Assembly (NCBI GenBank): GCA_935421135.1
Contig: OW285188.1
Location: forward strand, 26,319,933 to 26,383,932
Source: Bugulina stolonifera
Taxonomy: Eukaryota; Bryozoa; Gymnolaemata; Cheilostomatida; Bugulidae
Reading direction: 5' to 3'
Length of the DNA stretch: 64,000 nt
Shown here: positions 34,979-47,402 of the stretch, piece by piece
How positions within the stretch are numbered: position 1 is the first letter of the stretch
Layout: the number at the start of each line of letters is the position of its first letter
The notes under the pieces: model-generated
What the model saw: the letters and a program-made list of their open reading frames with translations, nothing else
The model's database searches: none
What the model was told of the DNA's origin: nothing
Position numbers and translations under genes: made by a program

Positions 34979-37900
34979 ATGATGGACGATGGTAAACCTG
35001 AGATAAGGTCTTCCAGTGAGTCGGATAGTGATGATGAGCCTCTTGCCAAGGTTTGTATGATACAATAACCTATACAGAGCACCACAACAGGCACTTATTC
35101 ATTTATCTAATGCCAATCAACGATTTTCTTTTTTCACTGTAGATGGTGAAGCGAAGTTCGACGAAACAACTGAATATAAGCAGTCAGCCTACTGCAGCTG
35201 AAGCCAAGTAAGTTATCTACTCGTGTATTGCGTCGGGTATATTGAACTAACCATTCCCAACCACTCTATGAAGATTAGTCTTCTGTATGGCTGGCATAGT
35301 TCAAACTGTATAATGAATTAATTCGAAATCTATTTTTTAGGCCACTGACAGCTTTTGCTCATTTCTTCAATGATACCCAGCAATCAATCCGTAAGAAGGA
35401 TAGTGCTGTAACATTTGACGAAGTATCCAGGATTGTCATGTCTATGTGGGATAGCCTAGATGCTAACAGCAAACTGGTAATTCTCAATTCTATTCAGTCA
35501 CATTTTTGTATGTCCACAACTTTGCATGATTGCACTGCTCATGTATGTAACGATTTATTACTCAATGGCCACGGTATTATAATGGGGCAGGACCATGAAG
35601 GATCCGTTCATTACAAGGTTAAGAGTTGGATGCCAGTTCGTCCTGGACTGGAAATTATATTGACCCAGAATTTCCAACATTTTAGTATCATCAGTTTTCG
35701 TTAATGTGGGTAAAAATTAGGAGGTGACATTTTTACAGTGATCAGCTGATCTGCTGTATGCAGGCTCAGCTGCAGTTTAGTGGAAACTATTTATCTAAGT
35801 TTCTTTAAATTGTTAACTTTTATTTGTGAAAATAAAGCGGGAGATCATATGACTGATTGCCTTGTACATGGTATTGATTCGTGTGCTATTTCTATTCCAA
35901 TCCTAATGGTTTATTCCAGGTTTACCACAAGAGAGAAGAGGAAGATAGAGCTAAACTGGAACAGGTATTACATGACATAGTGCCACCTTTAATACAACAG
36001 ACTTCTAGCCAGGTACAGGGGTTATACTTGTCTCTGCCATCACAACTAGCCTTCATATACATACTAAGTACTTTATATACTCCATTTGTGTACACTAGAT
36101 ATTTTATATTGTATATACCTATATACCAGCTGCTAAGCTTTTGCCGTCTTGAGCACTAGTAGTTTTTCAAATACTGGACTGGGTGAGAATTAGAAAGTGG
36201 TCTGGTAAATAACAAATTAGAATTGAATCTAGATTTTGTGAATTGCAATTATCACATTTCTTCTAATACAAGCAAGCTATAACATTGTACATAAAACTAT
36301 ATAAAGTAGTAGCCAAAACTTGTAGCAGAAATGTAGCCATAGCATGCTTGAAGATTCATGTGGTGGTGTCACTCCTTTCACCCTTCTGTATTCTTCCATG
36401 TTGAAACATGAATTAGGTGTTCTCTGTAGAATGAAGACACCATTGTGCTGCCTGATAGTAATGATAAGTCAGGAGAAGATAACTCTCAACAAATGGAACA
36501 AACAAAAACCAGTGACACCAATTCCCTTGTCAGTCCAGCAAGGTTCGTGGTACAAAGTAAGCCCCAAAAAGTAAGTCATCGCAGCGATTGGTCCATAGGC
36601 TATTACGGTGTAATATGTACTGTGTTCAGGATTGCCCTAGTGACATATCATGGCATGTAGCATAATTACATTTAATGGCAGTATGAATCAAGGTTTATGT
36701 TACTTTGTAGACCTTGCATTATTCTGCAAGAAGACTTTTCTTACTAAGTTAATGGTTTCCATACATAACATATTAGGTAATTCATGAACATATCACTAAA
36801 ATGAAATAGCTCATATATCTCTGTTTTGATGGAGAGTTGAAATGAACAGGATTTGATCATTAATTTCCCACTAATATCTGAACAGGTGATCACCCTAAGT
36901 GCAACAGATAAAGTGGTGATTACAACCAGAGGGGCTCCAGACCCGACTACCAAAGGACCAACTGTGTATACCATAACTAATGTCAGCGTATTACCAAAGA
37001 CGTCCAGTCCAGACAGCCCAGAGTCTAGTTCTACTAAGGCTGATATCCAGGTAATCTAGGTGCTGACTAGGGTTGTTTGTTACTGTCCTATTTAACAGTC
37101 CTCAGAAACTGAAATGAGTGAAGAGCTTATAACTCACCTTCCACAAAAGGAGTGCATGATACTTGAACCTGTAACCGCAATGTCTACAAATCAGCAAGTC
37201 AACTGCTACATCATCCTACCACTAGATAAATGTAATGTACATGTATATGGACATATTCAGGTGCAGATGTGGTCATATGTAAGCTATTGAACAAAATAAC
37301 AGAAGTTGTCTTCTTCCAAATTGTGAAATTGAAGAGTATTATGGTCAATAGAGTGTAGATGATTTTGGTGTTTATATAACTGTTGAGTTGTGCTCTTTGT
37401 AGTTATGGTAACTTTAGATGTGTACCAATGTAATAATAATGTGCACTAAATGTACATGTACAATGTAGGTTATTAGTTATTACATACACTATATTGTATC
37501 TACATTGTATCTGGTGTTCTGTAGAAAGACCAGAAACCAGTTGAACAACCAGATCCAATTATATCACCACCCTCTACTTCTCCTCAAAGCCTAGAGTCAC
37601 CTGAAACTCAAGCAGCAGTTAAACCAACAGTAAAGAAAGTCAGAGCTACTCGTAAATCTAAACCTGAGGTATGGCAGGCTCTGCACAAGTAGTTGTTAGC
37701 CATATTTAACAGGTTTCAGTACTACCATATGTAGTGTTAGTAGTGCTATAATGATCAATGACCATAATACACTCCTACACACCACTATGTACATGTATTA
37801 TGTCCACACGTTTGTCCTTTACAACATGAAGTATGTATTTACAGGGATTAATAGGATTGGATCAAAGAGTTGCCACACCATCTCCGACTCAGAAACCATG

Positions 37901-38151
37901 CAAGAATTCTCCCTGTGAAAGATCTGCAGTTAAGCACAAGAAATGGGAGGAAGACTTTTGTTCTTCCAAATGCGTCGTTGAGTACTGCAGGTAGGTTTAT
38001 CAAATGGGTCCATTTAATGAATATTTACATATATGTACATGTACATGTATTTGCTCTTCCCAGCTGCAAATGAAAAATTATGTAATATCACCTCACTGTG
38101 TTTTATTGTAGAAATCAGTTTCAAAGCTGGGTAGCTGCGAGAAAAGGTTAA
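34979..38151 (+). CDS. TOX-family HMG-box protein, 333 aa, 9 exons
   Basis: Exons: 34979-35050, 35143-35207, 35341-35476, 35920-36012, 36430-36570, 36886-37050, 37525-37668, 37845-37990, 38112-38151; phases agree and the stop is TAA. An acidic N terminus (SSESDSDDEP) precedes a single HMG box at about residues 46-108: KPLTAFAHFFNDTQQSI, SRIVMSMWDSLDANSKLVYH. This fits the TOX signature K P...A..LFF.DTQ, ..VS.IV.SMWD.L....K..Y. The middle is Ser/Thr/Pro-rich and disordered. The last 43 residues carry a Cys-rich module (CKNSPC, FCSSKCVVEYCRNQFQSWVA) like the C terminus of TOX4 and relatives. Family role: nuclear DNA-binding regulator; TOX4 acts in the PTW/PP1 phosphatase complex. The C-terminal module makes TOX4 the closest recollection; orthology is not proven. 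The exon-1 acceptor implies an upstream untranslated exon. Confidence 0.9.
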
Positions 38152-38459
38152 CAGAATCTCTCTTCTTCCAGGAGTCTAAAGAGTGTGCAGCTGATATCAA
38201 CAGAATTACCATTATAATTATTTTTATACCATTATTAATGCTTATATTATGTAAATTTGTACATAGATATTTGAAAGTGATATAAATATTCAACATCCTC
38301 ACAGCATTCAAGCTTACTTTCTCAACATATGGTTATAAAGAAAGTCTAGGATAATTCTTTGACCATACTGCTCCACTTAGGCAACATCAACCTAGACATA
38401 TGTAGTTAGTTTCATACACTGTACAGTTTGTACACCTCATAGTTCTGGCTAGTGACTAC

Positions 38460-39047
38460 TCATACTGCTGTAGAATCTTCTCTAGTTTCATCATCTGCTG
38501 CTGCCTGATCAGCTTCTTGCTGTTGCTTCAGATTTCTCTTTGCTTGAATAACACTCATAGGATGAACTGGCAGGAAGCCCGATAGACCTACATAAATGCA
38601 AGAAGTTGTACAGTAAAATATCAATAGAGAAAATATATAATATAATAGAAAAATTTTTCACCCATCTGCCCAGCTTGTGATGAAACAGGTTGCTTTAGTT
38701 GATCTATAGCACAAACAGGAAACAACAGTAGACATAATTTCAAAATTCAATTTAATCCACTTGTTGGGAACACGGAGATACTTACCAAGAAGCAATTCTA
38801 CTGGTTTTGATGGTCTAGCACCTTTATTGAGCCACATGTGAAGCTTCTCGAAGTTGATTGACACTAGTTTCTCGTTGTATGTGTTTGGTAACGGGTCATA
38901 GGTGCCAATTTGGTCTATTGGTTTATTGTCTCTGGCTCTATAAGTTTTGGCAACTACTAAGTGGTAGAATGGACGATTAGTACAACCATATTTAGCCATT
39001 CGAATTTTGAGTGCTTGATTTGCATATCGTGCACTGCGCCCACCCAT
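38460..39047 (-). CDS. MRPS16: Mitochondrial ribosomal protein bS16m, 129 aa, 2 exons
   Basis: Exons 38786-39047 and 38460-38587 on the minus strand, phase-1 junction. Motifs: IRMAKYGCTNRPFYHLVVA at the N terminus, QIGTYDPLPNTYNEKLVSIN, WLNKGARPSKPVELLLG and, after the intron, LSGFLPVHPM. All are hallmarks of bacterial/mitochondrial S16. Length is close to the human protein (137 aa). The C-terminal tail is Gln/Glu/Asp-rich. It acts in the small subunit of the mitoribosome. Convergent with the TOX gene: the stops are 308 bp apart. Confidence 0.95.
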
Positions 39048-40009
39048 ATTTGTAATTCTGAAACAAAAATAAAACTACATAGAATAACTCAACTGAAGAG
39101 CAGCAATACTAAGGAGATTGAAAAATTATTCTAAAATATAATAACATTTACCAAAAATTATTCCATTCTGTGGTCTGATCTGATGAGTCACGTTACCAAA
39201 CCCCCCTCCCTCCCCCCATGAAGCCCAAACTAAAAGCTGCATTAATACTTGATTAACAATAAGATTACTTATTGTATTAAACTTTATTATAATCATAAAT
39301 AGATTATTATATTTTAACTTTTATTTTATCGTCTTTGAACTAGCCTAGCGGCACTTCCATAACCGTTTCAACTAGACAACCAATCGAAATATCTATCAGA
39401 AGCCAACAGGATGTGCAGGCTCACGCAAATGGTCTCCATGTAACCTGAGTTGTGTGTTAGCTTCGCTGAATGAATAAAAATTTGCTACAAAATGCTACAT
39501 AAGCACCTAATTGAAAGATTTTTCTTCGCCATGATATAAATATATTAACATCAAGCAGAGTATTAAAAAAAAAATTAAAAATTGGGTTAAAATTACCATA
39601 CAGCATCACTCAGTGACAGGCACTGACGATGGAATTGATGGTACACATACAAGGCTGCAATGGCTGCGCCAAGTTTTTTTGCTCTCAGTTTGTAGGCAGG
39701 TCGGAGCATACCTGTGGTGCAAAGACCCAGTATGCAGTTTCTATGCATATAATATAGTTTAGTATAGTTTACTGCAAAAATTATAATACACTATTATAGT
39801 CCATCAGCCAACCATCAAAAAGTGGCTTAGTTTTTGAAGTTCGCTCCTGACCTCTCCAATCTACACAAATTTTTGGCTCCAAAGTAAACAGAACCTGAAT
39901 TTTATGATTCTGGAAACTAACCCTCTGAAATATGTTGACGGAGACCTCAAATTTTATGTCAAAGTTCACCCCCTCAGCAAAAATTGCCAATATTTGCCAT
40001 TTTTTGTGG

Positions 40010-40345
40010 TTTGCAAACCTTCTGACACAAAATCCATAATGCATGAGCTCTTCATATTTCAACATAATGTTACTACAAGTAGTCTAGTGGTCTGTGTCAA
40101 AATTCCTAAGTGTCTGTTCAAAGGTCTTATAATTACAGGGAAAATTCCTTCATTACAGAGGGGATAATTCCCTATAATAGAAAACCTTCTGGCACCAAAT
40201 CCGTAACACATAGGCTCTTCATATTTAACTATGATGCTACCACAAGCAGTCTAGTGCTCCATGTCAAATTTCATGAGTGTCAGTCCAAAAGCTTTATGAT
40301 TAAAAGATAAATTATTTCGTTAAGGAGGGGGATAATTCCTAATAA
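40010..40345. repeat. Imperfect ~168-bp tandem duplication
   Basis: AACCTTCTG(A/G)CAC(A/C)AAATCC...CTCTTCATATTT...AGTCTAGTG recurs about 168 bp apart (about 40016 and 40184). A third, more decayed copy may follow. Confidence 0.6.
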
Positions 40346-40934
40346 CAGCAAATTATTGAAATTTCCACAAACTGCAGAGATTTTTGGTGTTATCGTAAAC
40401 AAGGCCTCAATTTCATGATTCTAAAATAGCTTGACAATGATTTTCTTCCTATTTAAGGATGGTGTTACTACATTTAGTGCAATACCCTGTGCATAATAAC
40501 ATGATAACCTGTGCAGACTTTCTACGGAGAGCAACATCTCTTTTGTCACAGAGGAAGAAACACGTAAAATAATCATTCATGAAAATTTTAGAATTTTATA
40601 AACATTTACTGTTACACAGGTGACCTTCCAAGTATACTCTAGTGCTGTTCTACTGTATCTACTTGAGAACTTATAAGCCATCAGTGTATCTTGTAATGTA
40701 GTTTCAGCATCAGCCCAGCGATTGTAAGATAATATTGATGTACTTTATTACAATTAAAGATACAGGTTAGGTAGTATATTATATTCAGTGACAAAGCATA
40801 CAATATATGCAAAAACCCATGACATAATGACCTCTTGCAGGGACAATAAGAACTAGAGCTAATAGACTCAAGTTGGAAGCAAAATGTGCTGTAATATGAA
40901 ACTAAAAAATTAATTATAATTTGATTCCGTAAGA

Positions 40935-40983
40935 TACAGGTAACCATACAGGTAACCATACAAGTAACCATACAGGTAACCGT
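40935..40983. repeat. 12-bp tandem repeat CAGGTAACCATA, four units
   Basis: Four consecutive units with single-base variation. Noncoding. Confidence 0.8.
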
Positions 40984-41629
40984 AACACAGGCACAAAATA
41001 TGACATGCATATAAATTTAAAATTAGAATTTAGGCTCAACTTACAATTAATATACAGGCATACAAGTATCTATATATCATCTGGTACTGTGTACTTGCAT
41101 GTTATTGGTCTTCTTACAGGAGCAACAGACAGTATGTAACATGTCAGGATAAACAGTTTCACCACTAAATAACTTTGTAGGTGAGATCTACATCATTCTC
41201 TCATCCATAGTTAACAGGGCTCAGTTTATAGACTCTTGTACAAATTGCAGCAACACAATTGGCATGGGTAGCACGAATCTTCAGTAATGATTTACGTGGT
41301 GAGGAAAGGTGACTAATCCCACCACTTGTTATGAAACGTGTAAATCCAAGTGCATTGACAGATTTTCTATGCTCAGGTAAATGATAATGGTAACTTCTTC
41401 AAATACACAAATAATCACGATTAATAATTTGAAACTTTGTTTCACTAGGTATATGAAGTGTCATCCTGCACACTAGGAATACAAGGTTATACAGCAATCG
41501 GGGTACTGTTTGTTCAGTAATATTAATAGTTAAGTCTTTGGGTGTTCAGTGGCCATGTGGTACTTGATTTCTTTTGGCTGATAGCATTTGAAATACCTAT
41601 ACTACATGTACTTTAATGATAGCTCTGAG

Positions 41630-43351
41630 TCATTCAAGAATCGCCATCATAGCTGTCATCATCACCGTCGATGGTACTGTATGCTGCTGAGGTTGATCGT
41701 AATTCAGTTGAGGTAGTAACACAACACCATTGTTTCTAGCCAGTCCGTCCTAGCAAAAGACAAAAATACACAAACTCATCTAATTTTTTTAAAAAGATGT
41801 TTCCAAGGATATGAATTGCTAAACAACAAATTATATCTGTTTTTACCCTTCATAATGTAAGCGCATGTACGCGTGCTTGTAATTTAAACTTCTGCATGTT
41901 TGAACATAATGGAGAAAAGTGAAGAGTTCTGATACATGTACAATGTACAGGTATATAAAACTCACCGACTTATACTCCTCAGCGTGACCAGCCCCTAGCA
42001 GCTCTCACTGCCAGGTGCCAGTGCTGGCCAACTCCCTGTGAGAAAGGCCCAGATAACATGGCCTTTTCTTTGTGCAGGGGTAGAGGAGTTGCCTTGAAGC
42101 CATGACCCCCAAGGACTTTAATATGTGGCACAGGAGCAATTGTGGCTGGATGCTCTTCCTAACACCACCGTGACCAGGGTTTGAACCTGGAACCTTCAGC
42201 ATGAAAGCTCAGCATCCTAACCCCTAAGCCACGGCTGCTCCCTTACAATGTACATGTATATGTCATCCATCAAAGATATTTTATGATATCCAACCAACAC
42301 ACATCTAGCCCCTTACATCGGCAGTATGAACATACTTACTAAGGCGAGGTCTGTCAGCAGACTTGCTGTGTATATCTTGTAACGCTGGTATGGATACAGA
42401 CGCCTTATCACTTACCAATCACATCTTCACGGTCACTTTTCAGCAATGCAACTTGCACCTAAAACAGCAAAGGCTTTACAACTGTAGGTAATATAAATGT
42501 ACTGGTCCAGAAACAAAGAATTATTCTAGGGTATAGATGGTAAAATATTAGTAGAAGAATAATAGGAGTGGAAGGGCTGTGTGCATGTGAAATAACAGAA
42601 GGGCAAACATAACTGCAGTCTTCACAGTGAAATTAATGCCACAGTTTTAATGCTGGTATCCTCCTGAAAATATTTTGTACATGTAAATACGGAACATAAC
42701 TACAACCTCGATTGAACTACTTGAACATTACGCTTAATTATATACATTAAAATCAAAATGAAATTGAATTTTATATTGCATTGCTAGGCAAAATGTACAC
42801 ATAGGCTACTATAGCAGTCTTGCTACAGTATAACGTATAATAACAGAGTAACACAATACAAGACTACAAATAGTATAATTTTGTATACACTGGATCTGTC
42901 TATAATCATAATAAATAATTATACATGTGTATTTAAAACAACATTTATTTTATAAATTTCTTGTGGATCAAGATCATGCAAAAACATTTTGCTGATTGCG
43001 ATCATTATTATCACATTTAATTACATTATTATAAAAATAATATATTGAGTAATTATAAATAATAGATTTGTGATGCGTTATGAGCATAATTCACATGGTA
43101 ATAGAATAAGCAATAAGACTTTCATAAAATTATGAATATTATTAATTATAATTATGGATAAATCCATGTTTACATTAAAAAATAATTGCTATAAATTTTA
43201 ATATATAAATAAGTAAACTGAAATTCTTATCCATGTCACAAAATCAAGAAAATTAAGTTCAAATTTTTCAATCAACAGCTACTATAATATCTATTGAATA
43301 TAAACTTTCTACTAGTCAGTCACATACCTTTTTCATAGAAACTGATGCCAT
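41630..43351 (-). CDS. Speculative four-exon micro-gene, 71 aa, unknown function
   Basis: Minus-strand segments 43328-43351 (MASVSMKK), 42416-42458 (VQVALLKSDREDVIG), 41966-41994 (a 29-nt exon, GAGHAEEYKS with the junction codon) and 41630-41749 (DGLARNNGVVLLPQLN... to TGA). All have GT-AG borders and phases that fit exactly. I do not recognise the product. The 29-nt exon lies against the edge of the SINE at about 41998-42241, whose tail would provide the acceptor. The fit of four junctions is unlikely but not impossible by chance in a region of this size. It could also be the 5' or 3' part of a decayed gene. Confidence 0.3.
41998..42241 (-). mobile_element. tRNA-derived SINE
   Basis: On the minus strand TGGCTTAGGGGTTAG (42218-42232) is an A box and GGTTCAAACC (42178-42187) a B box, followed by about 170 bp of non-tRNA body (CAAGGCAACTCCTCTACCCC, GGCCTTTCTCACAGGGAG). 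Its body differs from that of the SINE at 10917, so a second family is likely. Confidence 0.75.
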
Positions 43352-44679
43352 ATTTAGTCTTTGGTTTCTAGTGATTCTCATGATAGACCTATATTATGTG
43401 CTGTAAACCCTAGAGTGAGTTAACTCTCAGTTCAAACTCCTTGTCTTAGTCTAGCTGTTTCCATTCTTCAATGTCTATGTCAATATTTATTTAGAGAACA
43501 ATTTGTCAGAGCTGCAGAACTTCTTGTACTGTCATTCTTTGGATGCTCCATTTAACTTTCAAGATAACCAATGTGGAGAACTGAATGAATTTATCATTAA
43601 ACATCTGCTACAAAAGTTACCAAATCTAGTATCCACTATCTTTGTTGCTACTACACTTTCTTAGATGACAGGAAATGCATGCAACTGACCAATGAAAGTT
43701 GGCGTAGGGGGATTCTAATAATTTCCAACAGCGAGTAAGGAGCAGACAACTCTAATTTTAAAAATTTCGAAAAAATTAAATTTTCACTTTTTTGTCAAGT
43801 GATTTTGAGGGGTTAGTAAGTGGATTTGAACTCCCCATATTTTAATCTATCTGTATACAAAAAATCGCGTAGATTGGAGAGGTCAGGAGCGAAAAGTCAC
43901 AATTTTGCTACTCAGCTGATGGACTATTATAACTATATTGATCAACATAAACTTTTAACAAATATTTAATAGTGTTATTGTATTGTTTTTTTTTAAAAGT
44001 TTAATCAATTAATATGATAATTAATGTAATATTAACCAAAAATATCGAAGTCTTGCCTCGATTCTCACCTCAGGGAATATAGAACCATCGTTATAGTAAA
44101 AAAAATCGAGAGAAGAGAAAGATAAGAGAAAAACAGTGGTCAAACAAGTTTCCAGCACTTTGTCAAAAGCTTTTTAAAAGTTTGTTGCTTTTACGAGATC
44201 ATGGTATGTTTAACACGACAGCCCTCTTCTCAAGCCATGTTGCCTGTTGTGTAGCATTAAGTCAATTGTAGCAATGCGTTGCGACAATGTAGTACTATAT
44301 GCTATCATTTTGCATAGAATGCTAGTGAGATCATTGGTGACTGTTGGCCTCATCTCTAACTACCTTTTAAGGATAGGAGTTTTTGTGGTAGATCTTTGAG
44401 TATTTGGTAACTTGCCAGAATAGAAGGAGGCTTGAAATATCATATGTATTTTAGGCATCGAGCTGCCACAGTAGGATGCACAAGTAGCTTACAGGTCCAG
44501 GTAAGTTTTTGTTGTTCAGGTCATGAGATGAATGAGTTTCTTGACAACATCATCATCAACCTTCATAGATTTTTACTCTGGCAGCACAGTACAGTTAGGG
44601 GAAAATATGGTGAAAATATGAATTCAGTAGTTCAGCAAAATTATGCCTGCCTTGGAGTAATATTAATTTTCTGATGTGA

Positions 44680-45050
44680 TATATGATAATTGTAAAATAT
44701 ATATGATGATAATGATAACAACGATAAAAAATTTAATATAAATGTGTCGATAATATATATGATATCATGGTCATATCATAATCATATAAAATTGTAATTT
44801 TAATTTATAATAAAATAAAAAAAACAATATAATAATAATTTTTTAATTCTTATTAATAATAACAGCATGACATTTACATTATGATTATTATATTTATATT
44901 TATATTAATTAGCATTATGATTATGATTATTATCATTATATATAATTATATATTAAATTATTATAATTATTTTTATATTTTTTATACATAAAAATTAGGT
45001 AGACAAAATTATAAATTAAATGAAATTAATTATTAAATTAAAATTTCAAT
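44680..45050. other. Simple AT-rich tract
   Basis: Dominated by ATTAT/TATAAT words with weak ATGATTAT periodicity; no coding signal. Confidence 0.6.
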
Positions 45051-45727
45051 TTGTAGCTGGGCACAATAAACAACATGAACATGCAATCCCATTGAAACGA
45101 AAATGTTATATTTTTTTCAACCAAAGTTCTTGATAACAAGAACTTTGATAATTGATAAAACCATAGTAACAACATGTAACCATAGAGGTATCTCTATGCA
45201 TGTAACATTTTAAAAAAAGTTATCCATGAACTTATGTGCATCAGCAACAGTTGCCTTATGAATATGACAACTCAAAGCACTAATCAAAACTCTCCTTTCA
45301 TATTCCTTACATAGTGGCTATGTGAAAGGTAACTTTATTGGACAGTTTTTCAGGATATTAAATAGCGTTGGTGTGTTGTACTTGCATAATATAGGGGAGC
45401 GTCGAACAGAACCCCGTACAAGAAAATTTGTTTTGTAAAGGGCTAACGTCACGTGACTTCGAAATAGATCATAATTTCACCAATTTTCCAAGGTTTTTAC
45501 CTCCCATCTGGTAATTCAAAATCCGCAGTAAAAGTGTTATATTGTTACGTTTATATGATATCTCTTGTAATACTGAGAGAAATAAAAAGTAAGTAACTGT
45601 ATAATATTTTTGTGTAGATGTATTAATTACCAATACAATAATATAAAAGGCTTCAAGTTCAAGAAGAGGCTAATAATTTAATATAAATTTTAATTTATAA
45701 ATAAAATTTAAATTAATAATTATCTGG

Positions 45728-46116
45728 CAATGGTAAGACCCTTGCTTGAGTTTGCAAGTTAGGTGTGGAACCCTCATCAAAAAAATCAAATAAAACAAAT
45801 AGAAAAGGTCCAAAATAGAGGGCTAAGGTTTATTTATAATATCAAAGGGCAGATTAGCTTTAAACAGTTATGAGTTAAGAGAAAAAGTTGGCATAAGATC
45901 TTTGCAAGAGAGAAGAAGAGAGGCAAAATTTTCACTATTTTCTAGGTGCCTGGCAGAAGGTATTGAGCCATCTTATAATTATGATTTAAATAAAATGCAC
46001 AACACAAGACAGGCCCTCAATACATACACACCGCACATTAAAACGAATGTTTTTTATTATTCTTTTTGGCCCAAAACCCTTAGAGAGCTACGCTCTAGAT
46101 CTATAACTGGGGGCTA
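45728..46116 (+). pseudogene. LINE reverse-transcriptase C-terminal fragment, degenerate
   Basis: Reads MVRPLLEFAS, a stop, VWNPHQKNQIKQIEKVQNRG, LRFIYNIKGQISF, then after a frame change LQERRREAKFSLFSRCL and, to the end, YYSFWPKTLRELRSRSITGG. This is the classical tail of Jockey/CR1-type reverse transcriptases (VRP.LEY.S.VW.P....I..IE.VQ.R..RF; ..YSF.P.TI..WN.L). Internal stops and a frameshift show it is inactive. Confidence 0.82.
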
Positions 46117-46682
46117 GTTGAAATACATATAACACAAAACAAGCAAAAAATGGCACAAAAATAGCACCTATGACGTAAACTTACAAAAAAATAAATGAGT
46201 TCTCACGACTTTACACACAAGTGTGGTCTGTGTGAGAAAACGAAAAAAGAAAAATAAAATAAAATATAAGTACAATAAAAAAATTTAAGAAATTAGACGA
46301 AAAAATATTCGACATATATCACAAAACTACATAAACCAAAAACAAGTCTATTTCGTTTCTTACAACGTCGTTGGGCTAATAAAATATGAAGTAATATTTA
46401 TATTACAATCCATGTTTATGTTACCTAAATTAAATCTTTGATAGCATAAAGGAGTATATGTAAATACAATTAAAAAGACAACAGAAAGTGGTTGGTAGTA
46501 ATTCATTAATTGGTAACAACTACCAGTGGCGTATCCACCGTTTCAAAGTTGGTAGAGCCAATATGGTCGGGGAGGGACAACATAGCACCATGGGCATGGC
46601 AACAGAAAATATGGGTTATGGAAATTGCTTCAAGTCCATATGTTGGCCTCCATCTCCAACACAATTGAAAATGGGGTTCCCG

Positions 46683-46976
46683 CATTAATAGCATCACTAG
46701 GAAGGCTGCCCAACGTCTTTCAGTGCTGTGTAGGCTATTGAAACACGCTGATTTCCCAACTTCGTGTGTTGCATATTTCTGATATACTGTAGACCTTTTC
46801 TCGAGTATGCCTCGCAGGTGTGGGACCGTTTTTGTAGAAAGAGGTTCTAGACTCAGAAACAATGCGAAATAGTGCATTGAGGTTTATTGAGGGTAAGGTG
46901 AGTTTCCAAGAAATCAGGGAACGTGCACTGATCCCATCTTTGATGGAACGTACAAAGTCAACTAGACTATCCTAAA
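46683..46976 (+). pseudogene. Second LINE reverse-transcriptase C-terminal fragment, different lineage
   Basis: Across frames: ITRKAAQRLSVLCRLLKH, then FLEYASQVWDRFCRKRF and, after a stop, MRNSALRFIEGKVSFQEIRE followed by RALIPSLMERTKSTRL. This is the same ORF2 region as the neighbouring fragment, but the residues differ, so it is not a tandem duplicate. Frame breaks make it a pseudogene. Confidence 0.75.
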
Positions 46977-47402
46977 TTGCTTGGTAGTCCTACCTCACTA
47001 GTGGTAATAAACTGTGATAATCGGCGATCTTGATGCTGTATTAGGCCTTAGTGTAATAATAATGTGTTGGTGATATTTGGTGGTCCTCTGGATCATTGTA
47101 ATAGTGATGACAATAGCATTGTTTATTTCAATACCTGTATACTACTTGTTTGAATACCTGCATCTACTACAACTATTTGCAATTTGGTATACCAACACAG
47201 CAACAGCACAGTACAGCATGTAATTAAACCTTTAAATTCTTATTGTGCATAGTAGCCTACTCAACATAGTCAACCTAATATACTTAAATGGAATTATGCA
47301 CAGCTTATTTTATGAATTATATATTCAGGTATTCTATGAACAGTTTAATATGGCTGTTACCATACAGTTCAGAGTTGATAATATAAGCTATCTTATATAG
47401 CA

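Larger units (their letters stand above)
39782..43940. repeat. Inverted pair of a dispersed repeat at both ends of a 4.1-kb gene-poor block
   Basis: TCGCTCCTGACCTCTCCAAT plus four bases (39841-39864) has an exact 24-bp inverted partner at 43869-43892. The outward ATAGTCCATCAGC (about 39796-39808) also has an inverted partner near 43915-43930. Interior similarity decays but continues (AACTAACCCTC / ACTAACCCCTC). This is either one element with long imperfect TIRs or two opposed copies of one repeat. Confidence 0.65.

Noticed and set aside
46506..46877. 123-codon minus-strand ORF
   Set aside because: Antisense to the LINE fragment, which explains the sequence better.
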